NCBI GenBank assembly: GCA_014925825.1
Contig: JACGCK010000369.1
Location: forward strand, 1 to 32,688
Direction of reading: 5' to 3'
Origin: Pholiota molesta
Taxonomy: Eukaryota; Basidiomycota; Agaricomycetes; Agaricales; Strophariaceae
Length of the DNA: 32,688 nucleotides
The position numbers were made by a program, and so were the translations under genes. The first letter of the stretch is position 1. The number at the start of each line of letters is the position of its first letter. The notes beneath the pieces were generated by a model, which worked only from the letters and a program-made list of their open reading frames with translations, was not told the DNA's origin and ran no database searches. This document shows positions 9,922-21,173 of the stretch, one piece after another.

Positions 9922-12706
9922 CTAGTTCCATGAGACGCACCCGAGTCGTGCCCATATTGATAAACGCTGCCTTGTCTTTCTCACTGCGGGGAGTGTGACG
10001 ACTGCTGTGCCATCGGTGAAATGAACCGTAGGAGAAACGGATTGGGCTTCTGTATGAGATTTTGAATGAGGAGGCGGTGATGGATCGTCGTCCGGAATAT
10101 TTGACATGTCCTCAACCACAGAAGCACTACGGCCGCACGTCTCACATACTGCGCATCTATTGGTATTTGGCTTGTGGGTGTGCTTCAAATATTGTACACC
10201 ACATATCTAGCAGGGTACGGAACAAGGTCCGTTCAGTGGGCTAACAAAGAAACGGTAATGGGTAATTACCTTGATATACTCCAAGCTATCCTGAGCAAGA
10301 CTTTTCATTTTGGTGGATGTGTTGGGATGGACATACTGAAGGGTGCGCTCTCGCAGGGTCCTAGCAAGATCCAAATCTATCGAGCTGCGGGAGAGTAAGT
10401 TTTGGAATCCGAATTGTTTGCCGTCATATTCCTCCAGTGACTTCGACATTCGACCGAGTCCTAAACTATCCATTTCCGAATTTGTGAGGACAATTTGTTG
10501 CTCTTCTGGCCTAAATATTGCGTAAACAGATGAACCAATCCTTCTATGTAATCGAACCCAAGCAGATATGATGACTTACTTAGCCCAAAGGATTCGGACT
10601 ATTTGCTTCGCCAGAGCTGCGTAGCTTCCTCCAACGTCCACGTAATACTGCCCAGACTCGGCTTTGCATTGGGAAAACGGGAGAGAGAAATCCGACTCGC
10701 CATATTCTACATCGCCAAAGCCTCCTCTCTTAGTCCCAGGGGTTGACTTCAGAATGGGTTTTTCGTGTATCTTCAGCAATTTCTGATCCACTTTACGGAG
10801 CTCTTCGAGCTCTGTGGGCGATCTACTTGCCCCTTTGAGCAATAACCGAAACAACGCACGAGATTCCCAGTGATTCGGATGAAAAAAGAGAGCAGGAATG
10901 TAGGCCTTTAGGGTAGGGGGATACTGCACAAGCTTATCAAAGAAGAAGGTACAGAACTCGTCCTGAAACCGAGGAAAGATATCCGAGCGACTTTCTCCCT
11001 TAAACATATAGGTAAAGACATGAGTGCTTCACGTCGAAATAAACAAATAAGTTTGACCGACCTGTTGCTTCGAACATTCAAAGAATATACTCCATCGAGT
11101 CGCATACAGATCGGAGGCATCACTAATTCTCTCCAATAATGCACCAAGTTTGAAAGCGGCCAGGCAATTTGAGATCTCGGCACAAGGGGGAGATTTATGG
11201 CAATGAGAAACGAAGGAGTGAAAACAACGATTGAGATGGAAGTTATTGATTTGAACATGGGGATAATCAGCAATGACCCCAAGCCAGCGTTGAGAGAGCC
11301 AAATATGTCCTTGCGTCGAGTCAATAAATAGGTCGTGAGATCGGGATGGGTTCATGAGAAAGTCGTAAAGTGAGGCGTGATGTATGCGTAGGACGGAGTT
11401 TTCACCGGGGGGTGGAACAAGCAGCAGTGAATGCATATCCATTAGTGCTCTTTGCACATCGAAGCCAAGAAGCTGTTCAACCACATCTACTCTCAATTTG
11501 TCACTGTAATCATCTGCAAGCACAAGTAGCATTAACACCTGGAGGACCTGTTGGAGGTCATCTACTGCGGAGAGTATGATAGAATACAGGGCATCTAGAG
11601 CTGCGAAAGGTGTTTCTTTGCCCGCATCAGATAAGCCAAGAATGATGTTCAACCGATGCGCGGGATGGCGGCGGGGGGAGTCGATGAACTTCATCACAGT
11701 AGCTGCGAAAATAAACTGACCGGACGAGTTCTTCACAAGCTGTCCGATTTCGCTCACTGTTGGCCATGTATCAGCGAGCATGGTCCCCAACCCGAGTTGA
11801 TTTTGTCGGACTTCTTGAAATTTAGAATTAAGGTAGAGTCGAATGTCATCGTCCGCCTGGTAGTTGTTATCCGGGAATAACCCTCTCATGAGGGAGTTGA
11901 GGGGCCTCTGTTTGAACGTTTGGCGTATTTCGAATTCTGGTCGACTAGCGATAAGAAAGATGAGTGGGATGTGTTGCAGTTTAGCAGCGGCAGCTCCTAG
12001 CACATTGAGGAAATTTGCCTGTGATTTACCGTCGGGCCCGCATTCATCAACACCATCGACAACCGCAACCCGCGGTATATTTGGTAAAGGATTCGGCTCG
12101 GATGTCAGAGGCGCGATCACCAGCACTTGCATTTGTACTGAGAGGGAGCGAGAAAAGATAGTGGGGTCTCGCTCAATCGCTGAGAGAATTGGGTCGCTTA
12201 TCTGGGGCATAGATAGCAAGAGCTGGTAGGCAAGAGTCGCGACAAACCGGGAAGAATCGTTTCGTCCAGCAACCGCGCGCGAGAAGAAGAATGACGCAGC
12301 AAGGAGGCCCTCCTCCTCGCACTCCTCCGCGATGCTTCGCTCAATGGCAGTTTTTCCAGCGCCCGCGGGCCCATACAGCCATATGACAACTTTGCGTTCG
12401 GCTTCGGGGGCCTTGATCCATTCCATTAGATTTCGGCGGATAGCTAAGCGAGTTTGTGGATGGCACCGCGGGGGATCGCCCTGCTCCGCCGCATTATGAA
12501 AAGCACCTCCAGCGATGTTGCGAATAAGAAGCTTCAAGCCTATGTCATATTATTTAAAAGTTCTTTCCACTAACAAAGTGCTTACCAGGACGTTCGGGGT
12601 TTTGTGCATAGAGGTGCATACCGCCATGAACGGCTGTGAATGCTCCCCCGTGGATATTGATGCCATTTGCACCCGGAAAGAATTGAGAGCTTCCTTCTGA
12701 GAACAT
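9922..12706 (-). CDS. NACHT-domain P-loop NTPase (STAND class), complete
   Basis: Minus-strand exons: 12586-12706, 11062-12539, 10580-10998, 10270-10510, 9922-10206. They total 2544 nt, or 847 residues. Introns are 46-69 bp. The N-terminus (MFSEGSSQF...INIHGGAFTAVHGG) and IAGGAFHNAAEQGDPPRCHP are typical of Agaricomycete NACHT proteins. Walker A is GPAGAGKTAI at about residues 97-106 and Walker B is VAVVDGVDEC at about 198-207, followed by LIFLIASRPE (sensor-like). No ankyrin, WD40 or TPR repeats are visible after the NTPase. Instead the C-terminal ~300 residues are unfamiliar and end in a segment with NRCAVCETCGRS. Family knowledge: such proteins are NTP-driven switches linked to non-self recognition and programmed cell death in fungi. 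A role for this one is inference. The gene lies between, and on the opposite strand to, CorA-like copy B, with a 445-bp divergent spacer. Confidence 0.85.
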
Positions 12707-13151
12707 GAAGCTAGAGATTGAGGATTGTCGAAGGCGTACCCACAACAGCTGGACTCACACTACCATGAGTCGATGCCTGTCGATGCTGCTTTGATTCATT
12801 GAATGAGGGGCTTGCTTGTATTTTGCTACTTGTCTCTGTTGTACCTTGTTGCATCACGCTGGGAAGTTCTGTCAAAGCACACTGCCTTTCTACGACATGA
12901 GGCAGTATGGATTCTGGGAATGTCCAACATACATGCGGCCTGGGAGGCTTGTGTGGAATCTGGATTCTGGTACAGACGCCGCGTCCTTCGTGGAAACAAG
13001 AAGCACTGAGTGACACTCTTCATCAACATCACCTGTGTATTCCTGCTGTTGTGTCAAATATGAATACCCTCCGCACAGCTGGGGTCCCACATCCAACCTC
13101 GTGGCCATTGTCAATAACTAATCGAACGAAAACCTTCACAACTCCTAAGTT
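12707..13151. other. Divergent promoter region between the NACHT gene and CorA-like copy B
   Basis: This 445-bp spacer should hold both promoters. On the plus strand, 12816-13013 contains an open frame with a protein-like stretch (YGFWECPTYMRPGRLVWNL). It cannot be joined in frame to copy B with acceptable splice sites, so I do not call it a gene. Confidence 0.35.
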
Positions 13152-15606
13152 ATGCCCCAAATGACTTTCCCTTCCCGACTTACCGATGTGCTGTCATTGA
13201 AGAGGAACTTTCGCACTAAGTCCCCTTCAAAAAGAAAGAGATTAGCAAGAAGGAATCCCGAAGTCGGCTCAAGCGAGCGAATTTCGCAATCTTGTTATCG
13301 ACATGCTTCCCCTTCCGGTCCTTGGCCATGGCTTGATTTGGGGGATGGTTGGTGCTCGAGTTCTGTATCTCTTGTTCAAATTTTAATTGCTGACCTACAT
13401 TCTGAATTGAACAGACGTCGATCGACTGCAGCTCGGATCTTCACTACCACCCATCCCTCCTCTCTGCGACCATACGACCTGTGATGGTTGCTATACGAGC
13501 TACCCGCAGTCCCATTTTCCGAATTGGACCTATGAACAAGTGGTTAAGAGCAAGATCTACGCAGCCATTCACGATTATGATCGTGAAAAGACATGTGCTC
13601 TCCATCGAGTCGATGTCGATACCAATGGGTTTTTCACAAATCCTGGACCAATAATTGCGTCGCCTGGTCAGGAAGCTGTCATTTGGAATCAGCTGATACG
13701 CGAAGAGGTTGCTTATTTTTCCACTCTCTGATATATCATGATTGACTATTCTATGATAGAGACCTGACGGAATACGCGTTCGAGCTATGTTTATCGAGCA
13801 TATGTCGGGGTCTATTCTTCAAATGCTGGGAGCAAAGTGAGCGATGTATGCCTTCTGTCATGGCCTCCTTGATAAATGTTTGCAGATATAACATCGAGCC
13901 TTTCTTCTGGTCATCTTCTTTGAATTGGATACCATCTCGATTTCAAGAAAAAATCAAGCCAGGCATTGGAGATCGTGAGTAACGGTGTCGCTGTGAGACG
14001 TGCCTTCCCTATTGATAACCACTACCTTCCACGTAGACATAACCATTACTTTGACTTTCCTACGGTCAACGTCTGGTCACGACGCTCTGGATCTCAACGC
14101 GGCATTTTCAAAGTCACCAAGTTTTCTGAATGATAGTCTCCTAGGTATGAAGCCTCATTTTGGTACATTTGCACATTCCCGTCTCAATGGTTCTTACCTT
14201 CCAGGCTCGCAAAACATCGATCCTCAGGCCCCCCTGGCTCTATATTCCAGTTCATGTTCATATATCATCTATAGGTCGAGTCTAACAGTGGTTCTCATAG
14301 ATGATTGTCTTCTTGTGATGGACCTTTTGGCTGTCCATCTCATCCGTAACAAAAACGGCAGCACCATAATTTCTTTGCATCCCAGTCCAAGACTACCGAC
14401 TACCTCTGCTCCGTTCTTACATGAACGTGTTCGCTTGTCCGGTGCGTAACAATCCAATATTGCTCATTGAATGTTTGTTAATGGTGCTCTAGCACGAAAT
14501 CCATACTGGAACAATATTTTCCAAAAGTCGCCAGACCCAACATTTGTCTTGCTTATCTTTCTTTGGCACACTATGTACGCCTGGGACGAAGCGCTAGAAA
14601 ATCTCTATTTCCATATTTTCTATGTAGTGAGTTGTGACAGCGTAAATCAGGTCCCAATTCATCTGCTTATTTGTATCCCAACTTCTCAAAAAGGAAAATC
14701 GCATTATCTACACGGCGGAAATGCCTCTCACTCGCGAATTCCACATCATCCGTGCCCACCACCTGCACTACGCATCACTTTTGGACGACTTACAGGAACA
14801 TGTTATTTTCATCCGCGACACGCACAACCCTGCAATGGAATCGTTTCCAGAAGAAGTTTGTAAATACAGCGAATCGATTATGCATCGGGAGTGCGAGAAC
14901 CTGTTGACGGAGTGCAAGCGCCTGAAAGGCGAGCTGCATATGCAGGAACGTAGGGTAAAGAACGTGATGGGGCTGGTTAGTCTCCTCCTTGAGTCAAGCG
15001 AAACCTTATACTTATATTTGTCCTCTTACAGGTGTTCAGCAGCGTGAATTATACCGACTACCGATACAGGAGGGAAATGAAGGAAGCTTCCGTACGCGAT
15101 AGTGCTGGTGAGTTGCATGCTTCCAGCCAAAGAACTGTGCCAACTGAGTTTCACACATTGATACACCCTTTGATAGCTGTATGTGCCTATAATGTCTCTT
15201 CCATATCAAATTCGGATGTATTGTACTGATAGCTCTCCTTCAGATGATAGGAGTTAAGTATACTTTACTGGTCTTCCTACCTGCCTCTTTTATCGCGGTA
15301 TGTATCGCAGGTCGAGATTCTATCCTTTAAGCTGACCAACACTTTACCCAGGCTGCTTTCCGTATGAACATCAGCGAACTCGACCCCGGAGCTATTGCCA
15401 CGCTGCCAATTTTCATTGCCATCGTCATTTCCTTCACTATCATCACTGTATGGCTGATAATGACCATCCAAAGTCCCTACGTCTTCCCCGAGAACGCGAG
15501 CTTTTTTCAGCGGCTCGGTTGGCCAATGCACCTATACAGAAACATGGCGAAGAAAAAGGCATTACGCCAACATTACCGTCGACATCCCCGCGCACAGCTT
15601 GAATAG
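13152..15606 (+). CDS. CorA-like Mg2+ transporter family protein, copy B (GMN changed to RMN)
   Basis: Plus-strand exons: 13152-13347, 13415-13707, 13760-13836, 13886-13974, 14037-14144, 14205-14441, 14493-14626, 14694-14975, 15032-15107, 15177-15178, 15244-15297, 15352-15606. They total 1803 nt, or 600 residues plus stop. Exons 2, 3, 4, 6, 7, 8, 9, micro-exon 10 and exon 11 have exactly the same lengths as in copy A. The frame is open throughout, so the gene is not an obvious pseudogene. Two features are odd. The family motif GMN reads RMN (AAFRMNISELDPG, about residues 520-522). Helix 1 has also changed from MKQIAYLTMVFLP to MIGVKYTLLVFLP, adding a lysine. The C-terminal tail is shorter and basic. 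In known CorA proteins GMN lines the pore mouth and its glycine tolerates little change, so this copy may not transport ions, may be a regulatory partner of copy A, or may be decaying. Confidence 0.83.
15177..15178 (+). other. Two-nucleotide micro-exon (CT) of CorA-like copy B
   Basis: atag|CT|gtatgt lies between a 69-bp intron (15108-15176) and a 65-bp intron (15179-15243). It is needed to keep the frame into the first membrane helix, and the dinucleotide and its splice sites match copy A. Confidence 0.75.
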
Positions 15607-16064
15607 TGAATACACTACCATTTTCTGAAATTTATACCCACTTACTCTTTGCACGCTTTGTATGTTATTTTTCTGGACATCAAGACTTCATATATCATAT
15701 TTTAAGTTTTGTTTTAACAATGTTTTAAGTAGTCCCATCTATGTCTCGCAGGTAAGCGCCCATCGAGCAATCGTGACTCATGAGCTCTCTCTCAGTCTCT
15801 CATAGACTGGTAGCCGGCCTCTCTATGAACAAAGCTCGATAATCGCCAGATTCATCTTCATAGGCAGGTCGAACATCGGCCTAGGGCTCTTGACATCATG
15901 TGACCGCGGTTTTAATTGGCGCGGTGCAATGGCTTGGCGCGGCCTTCCAACTTGTTGTCTTCAAATATTCGACCTTCTGCTCACCATCAAAGCTTCAAAG
16001 CGTCACCGTTTGCTCGACACGGATTAATCTACGCGACTCGATCAGTAGATTCAGAATTTCTTAA
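15607..16064. other. Intergenic spacer
   Basis: This 458-bp stretch holds the 3' flank of CorA-like copy B and the likely promoter of the F-box gene. No gene or repeat is seen. Confidence 0.4.
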
Positions 16065-17861
16065 ATGACAGCAGCCTCTCCCATCCAGAACGCTCCGATT
16101 CTTTCTTTGCCTAAAGAGGTGCTTTTGAGGATTTTCGAGGAGCTGTACTACGCGTCTTGCAAAATTCCCCTCGAACGTGAATCCACGAGTAGATTGGCGG
16201 ACGCATCCCTCTTTCCGCAATGCATTTCAAAGTCTGCAAGGCATGGGAAGAGCTAGTGCGCTCCATACCGTTGTTTTCCACCCGCGTCATAGTGTTCGTT
16301 GACGAGCCTATAGTGCTCGACGAGCTGAAAAGGGGATTCGAAGACTCAAAATCCCTCCTCATCAAAGTTTTCGTTGTGCGCAAGGAGTACCCGGCAGCAC
16401 CTGACCCGATGGAGAAGTCAATCGCGAGGGTTGTGGTGAAAGCACTTGCTCCTCACATCGCACGGTGTCAGGTCGTGATATTCGATCTCATGCAGAGTTC
16501 ATCCCTACCACATATCACGCAATTCTCTGGCAAGGCGACCAAGCTACGTACGCTGCGGATGAAGTGTCGAATCGCCGACACGGACGAAGATATGCGTCTG
16601 GTTTCTCGCCAAACGTTGTTATCCCAACCCAAGCCATTCCTGTGTCCAAGACTTCAGTGCCTAGATATGCACGGGCACATCTTCGTGGAGGCCTTGCGCA
16701 TTCCACAGTGGGAAGAGAGCATTCGCCAGCTCAGCCAGAAGGAGCTGACGATATCGCATATACGCGGGTTCGCCGCCAATGAATTCGACCTGCGGGCGCT
16801 GATAACCGCGATTTCGAAGATGGGCCACCTCACGCGCCTCAAGCTGTCCAACATCGAACTTGACATTACTTCCTGTCTCAGCCGTCCTGCTCGAACCATA
16901 TACGTTCAAAACTTTGATTTCGAGGGCCTTTCGCGGGATTTTTTGACGGGCTTCACCTCTGCGTACGACAACCAAATCGATGTTAGCCGCCTCGTTATGC
17001 GGAATTGTGGAATTGGGAAGATTAAGTTCTTTCCCAGCTGGGACTTGGTACTGGAAGACATTGATGCTGAAGAGGACCTTATAGAGTTTATCAATCTTTG
17101 GGACGGGTTCAGCGTCCATCTCAAGAACTGCCCGGGCTTGGACGACCGATTCTTACAACGACTGGCCATGATTAACCCATGCAATGACTGTTTCTATGCG
17201 CAAACTCTAAGACAACTGAACTTCAAGATTCCGTCACCTTCGTCAAGTATATCTGTGGACGCCCTGAAACAGCTAGTGTTAACGAGGATGGAACTATCTG
17301 CCAGTCCCAAGTATCATCCCTTATTGAGTACAAAGCCACTTCCGATACATTCTTTATACGTTTCAGGTCCTGGAGCACCAGAACTCTCACTCGAGGATAA
17401 AATTTGGTTTCAGGAACGTATAGAATGCTTTTTATGGGACACGGCACCTCCAAGAACCTGTGCTTCACCGATCATTGAAGGAGACTGCATGGAGTGGGAC
17501 TTCTCTACGGTGATTATTTATCGGTGTCCTCTAAATTGTGTGCGTTCACCTAACTTTATCCGTCTTCCAGTTTGATGATTCCCAACTCGAGGCTCTGATT
17601 CCCCCTGCTACTCAACTTATGGAATCTCAGGAATTGAGTTGCTCAAGTCCAGCACTGACTGCTATCGATGATTCCGTAAGAAATTATCTATCCCCATCAC
17701 CATTCAACTCTAAACCTTGTTGAATGGAGCTGCAGGATGAATCCTCTTCGACCACGTCGCAGTCCTTCGTTATATACGATGATTATTGCGGGCCAGGATG
17801 GTCTCAGGCAGATGTGCGTTTACGCTCTCATTATCGTTTAAAAAAATTTCTGACGACGTGA
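16065..17861 (+). pseudogene. F-box protein gene with a one-base frameshift
   Basis: The N-terminus carries a clear F-box (LSLPKEVLLRIFEELYYASC, then LERESTSRLADASLFPQ). The frame then shifts near 16218-16222: the expected continuation (H)FKVCKAWEELV lies one register away, as if one base had been lost from caatg (caaatg would restore it). No intron with GT-AG ends of usable length spans the shift. After it, a long frame of about 430 residues continues to 17509, followed by a 61-bp intron (17510-17570), an exon 17571-17675, a 60-bp intron (17676-17735) and a last exon to TGA at 17859-17861. The C-terminal exons are less certain. Family role: the F-box binds Skp1 and presents substrates to an SCF ubiquitin ligase. 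The body reads like the leucine-rich solenoid of the large Agaricomycete F-box family (LKLSNIEL, LVMRNCGIG). A sequencing error cannot be excluded. Confidence 0.72.
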
Positions 17862-18393
17862 TTAGCTGCTGTATGTATGAACTACTTGTGTTTTCAGTGT
17901 GGACTCGCAAAATTTCGCTCATACATCAATATGTACTTAAGTATAAAAGTAAACTCTGGCATGTAAACTAAATACTTTCCAGATGCTCTCTCTATGATCC
18001 TAATTTGAACCTAGTGTTGTCCTAGTGGTCGCATTCTCAATGCATTTTCATCGCATTCTGTTGATATTCAGAATAGTAATTACTGTTTTCTGACTATTGT
18101 TTAGACTTGTATAATAGTAGCTGTAATTTAAAGAGTGCCGGGAGTCGGGACATCTTGGAGCTGTTACTGTACGTCAATACCAAATCAATGGGGATGGAAC
18201 ATTGGAAAACCTCAGGCAAACCTCAGCAAACCTCCTCCATTAACAAGTCACAACGGTGAATGTCAAGTGAATGTGTGTTGTCGTATTTGTCAAAGGCTTC
18301 AACAACCCTGCTCAGGCACCCGTTTGTTCGCCAACAAGTCCGACAACGTCCACCAGCCAACCACCAGCACACCTCCTACGCACATCTTGAACG
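17862..18393. other. Intergenic spacer upstream of the Asterix gene
   Basis: This 532-bp stretch is AT-rich in its first half and pyrimidine-rich and CAAC-rich near 18300-18390, as is common before fungal start codons. No separate gene is supported. Confidence 0.4.
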
Positions 18394-18942
18394 ATGTCCA
18401 GCATCAAAGACGACCCTCGCGACGCCTCGCTCGAGACAACCTACGTCACGCCGAAAACCTGGTTTCGCGATACCAACGGTGCGTCTGCTCATGTGCTGAA
18501 GACATGAATCGCATATACTCTGAGAACTGACGCATATACTTACATTTTGTAGATGGACTGGGTGCCTCGGGCATGTTCCTGTCGGGTCTGATTATGGTGA
18601 CGAGGAATAGGTGCGTACCCCCTGCTCCTGATGCTCCTTCGCGCGCTGGCGCATGAGGGTCAACACACCGGTTTTGACACACGAGCGTTTTCTCTTCCAA
18701 TTAGGTACCTCGCATGGCCCTCTGTACTTTTCGGGATCAACAACATGATTAACACGCATCCCCTGCGCGCGAAGGAGGGCGGTTCTGGGTGGTCGAATGT
18801 GGCGTACGTGTTTTCCACTTCATGCACCGTGTGCGGTTCAGTTAGGGGTCTGACCGAGTTTCGTTTTGGCAGACTATGTTTCTCTGCGCTTTTCGCGTCT
18901 TATATCCCTTTATTCATTATAACGAATACCCCCAAGGTATAG
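18394..18942 (+). CDS. Asterix-like PAT-complex subunit (UPF0139 family)
   Basis: Four exons, 18394-18478, 18553-18610, 18705-18803 and 18873-18942, with introns of 74, 94 and 69 bp, give 103 residues. The landmarks match fungal Asterix proteins: TPKTWFRDTNDGLGASGMFLSG, LIMVTRNRYLAWPSVLFGIN, an NTHPLR-KEGGSGWSN loop and a final hydrophobic segment (LCFSALFASYIPLF). Two to three membrane segments are predicted. Known role of the family: with CCDC47 it forms the PAT chaperone complex at the ER translocon, which shields transmembrane helices of multi-pass proteins during insertion. The length (about 100 residues) is normal. The gene converges with threonine synthase, with only 261 bp between stop codons. 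Confidence 0.88.
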
Positions 18943-19203
18943 GACCGGGGCGTGTGCTGTGTAATTTATTGTCAATACCCGTCGGATGATGCCATACTAG
19001 GCCATTGTTGTACGAAGACCGTGTTCAAAACATCAAGCCGTCTCCTTAAGCAGAGCTATGTACTGCAGTGTATACGGTTGTGGTGATCACTTTGCAAGCT
19101 TATCATTATTCCACATAATCTCTTTCAGATATACGCTTGTTTTACATTATGCCTATAAATTCTATTCCCCGTTCCTCGGAATCTATTTGACCACACCCAC
19201 CCT

Positions 19204-21173
19204 CTAAACACTTCCCGTGCTTGTCGAATTTCCTGCCTTCGTTTGTTTTTGGGCGACGTCTTCGATGACAGCCTTCACGAGATCGATATCGGCCCTCTCA
19301 ACGTCGATGACCCGCTTTTCGCGCTCTAGCAGCCCTTCAAACTCCTTTGGCAGCACGTCGCGGTCAAAGTTGAAGCTGGGTGACCCTTCCAGTGCGCGTG
19401 AGACGGCCTCAGAGAACTTGGCCGGGTGAGCTGTCGAGAGCACGATTTGGTACGTGTTGGAAGGGCTGCGACAGTCAGTGGTTAGCATTTCTGATCTGTT
19501 TTTGGCGAGCAGAGGGGTACTGACTTCGTCTTTGCGATGATACGCGCTGCAGCAAGACCGACGGCTGTGTGAGGATCTGCAATGTAAGGCGTTTCTTGTT
19601 CGAAATATGACTTGATAGTTTCCAGCGTCTGTATAACCATCGTTAAGTATGGAAGTGATTGAATTGTGTTGCAAACAGGAGCTTACCTGCTCATCAGATA
19701 TCCTCTCAGCCACGAAGTCTGTCCGTGCTGTTTCTAGCACAGGTGCTGGCACTTCAACGCGCCCATCTGCCTTCATCTTGCTCATCCAGCCATCGAGAGT
19801 CTGGCATGCGGCGCGCTTCTTTTCTTCTACATCTGCACCCTGGGCATTTTGGAAAGCGAGATACCACAGCAAGCGCTCGAAGTTGCTCGATACCAAGATA
19901 TCCATGGCCGGGCTGAGCGTCTCCTTGACCCCGCTCGCGTCCGTGGCCTGCTTGCCGTCCGACGCTCCGTCCACTGGGGCAGTAGCGCCCTCGCCAGCGC
20001 CCACCGACGAATCGACCTTCTCGTACCTGCCGCTCTTCCAGAACCGCGCGAGGATGTCGTTGGCGTTGGTCGCAACGGCGAGCTTGCCGATGGGGAGCCC
20101 CATCTTCTTGGCGTAGTACCCCGCGAGGATGTCGCCGAAGTTGCCTGTGGGGACGACGTACTGGAGGCTGATGTCATCGATGGAAATGCCGGTAGGGAGC
20201 TGGGCCTGGAAGTGGAAGAAGGAGAGGAAGTAGTACACGGTCTGCGCGAGGATGCGCGCCCAGTTGATGGAGTTGACCGCGCCGAGGCGGTGGGTCGCGT
20301 TGAACGCCTTGTCTGCGAAGAGGGCCTTCAGGATGTCCTATTTCGGGAAATGAACGTTGACGACATGGTCAGCGAAGGAAATGGAGACGAGACCGAGAGA
20401 GCTATTCGGATGTACCTGGCAATCATCAAATGTACCTTTGACGGCAACGTTGTGGACGTTGGCATCCGTGACGGTGGTCATCTGCGCTTCTTGGATGGGC
20501 GAAACGCGGCCCTTGGGATGGAGGATGAAGATGGAGATGTTGGCTTTGTTCCGGAGGCCATAGATGGCAGCGCTGGTGGGTGGCGAAGAGTGAAATTGGC
20601 TTAAGCTCGTATGAGTCCAATTAATGCCATGTGTACGTACCTTCCGGTGTCCCCACTCGTCGCTCCCACCACGGTCAGCTTTTCCTGGGCCTCCCCGGGA
20701 GCCTTCCGCGCGTTGCGTCGGAGTAAAAAGAACTCGAATAGGTTCCCGAGAAGCTGCAGCGCAACATCCTTGAACGCAAACGTAGGCCCGTGGAAGAGTT
20801 CCAAAATGAACGTCTTGTCGTCGAGTTTTTTAATGGGCGTCACATCCGGATGGCGGAAGCCCGCATACGATTTCTCGACGAGTGCGCGGAGCTCTGGGGT
20901 GGAGATCTCGTCGGGGGAGATGTAGAGCGAGAGCACGGCGACAGAGAGATCCACGAAGGAGTAGCTGCTCCATTTCGTGCGCCAGTCCGCGGGCAGCGAC
21001 GGGATGGACTCTGGGATATATAGACCGCCGTTAGGGGCGAGACCGGTGAGGACCGTCTGTTGAATGCAGAAATTTCCGTTACAGATGTATGGAGATGAAT
21101 GATGGGGTCACGTAGGATTGACCTCTTCGAAGGATAACCTCTGCTCCCCTCCTCGCGTCGAAAAGTACTTCAT
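19204..21173 (-). CDS. THR4: Threonine synthase
   Basis: Six minus-strand exons, 21123-21173, 20641-21056, 20416-20572, 19687-20337, 19525-19628 and 19204-19465, total 1641 nt, or 546 residues. The enzyme is PLP-dependent and converts O-phospho-L-homoserine to L-threonine, the last step of threonine synthesis, in the cytosol. The N-terminus MKYFSTRGGEQRLSFEE and APNGGLYIPE are diagnostic. The PLP-binding lysine lies in HGPTFAFKDVALQLLGN (about K113), followed by the glycine-rich VVGATSGDTGSAA. Further family segments are VHNVAVKGTFDDCQD, NSINWARILAQTVYYF and VVPTGNFGDILAGYYAKKMGLP. An acidic, low-complexity insert (about GAGEGATAPVDGASDGKQ) makes it slightly longer than the yeast enzyme. The donor after DDCQ (20415) was preferred over an upstream gtacat because only it keeps the conserved VKGTFDDCQDI text. 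Confidence 0.95.

Noticed and set aside
12816..13013. Possible extra 5' exon of CorA-like copy B (YGFWECPTYMRPGRLVWNL)
   Set aside because: Joining it through gtgaca...ctaag puts exon 1 of copy B in the wrong frame, and copy A has no counterpart.
12711..13016. Possible 5' extension of the NACHT gene
   Set aside because: The only junction would need a 29-bp intron, and the family normally starts at MFS.
19217..21023. Plus-strand open frames up to 251 codons opposite threonine synthase
   Set aside because: They are antisense to an unambiguous conserved gene.
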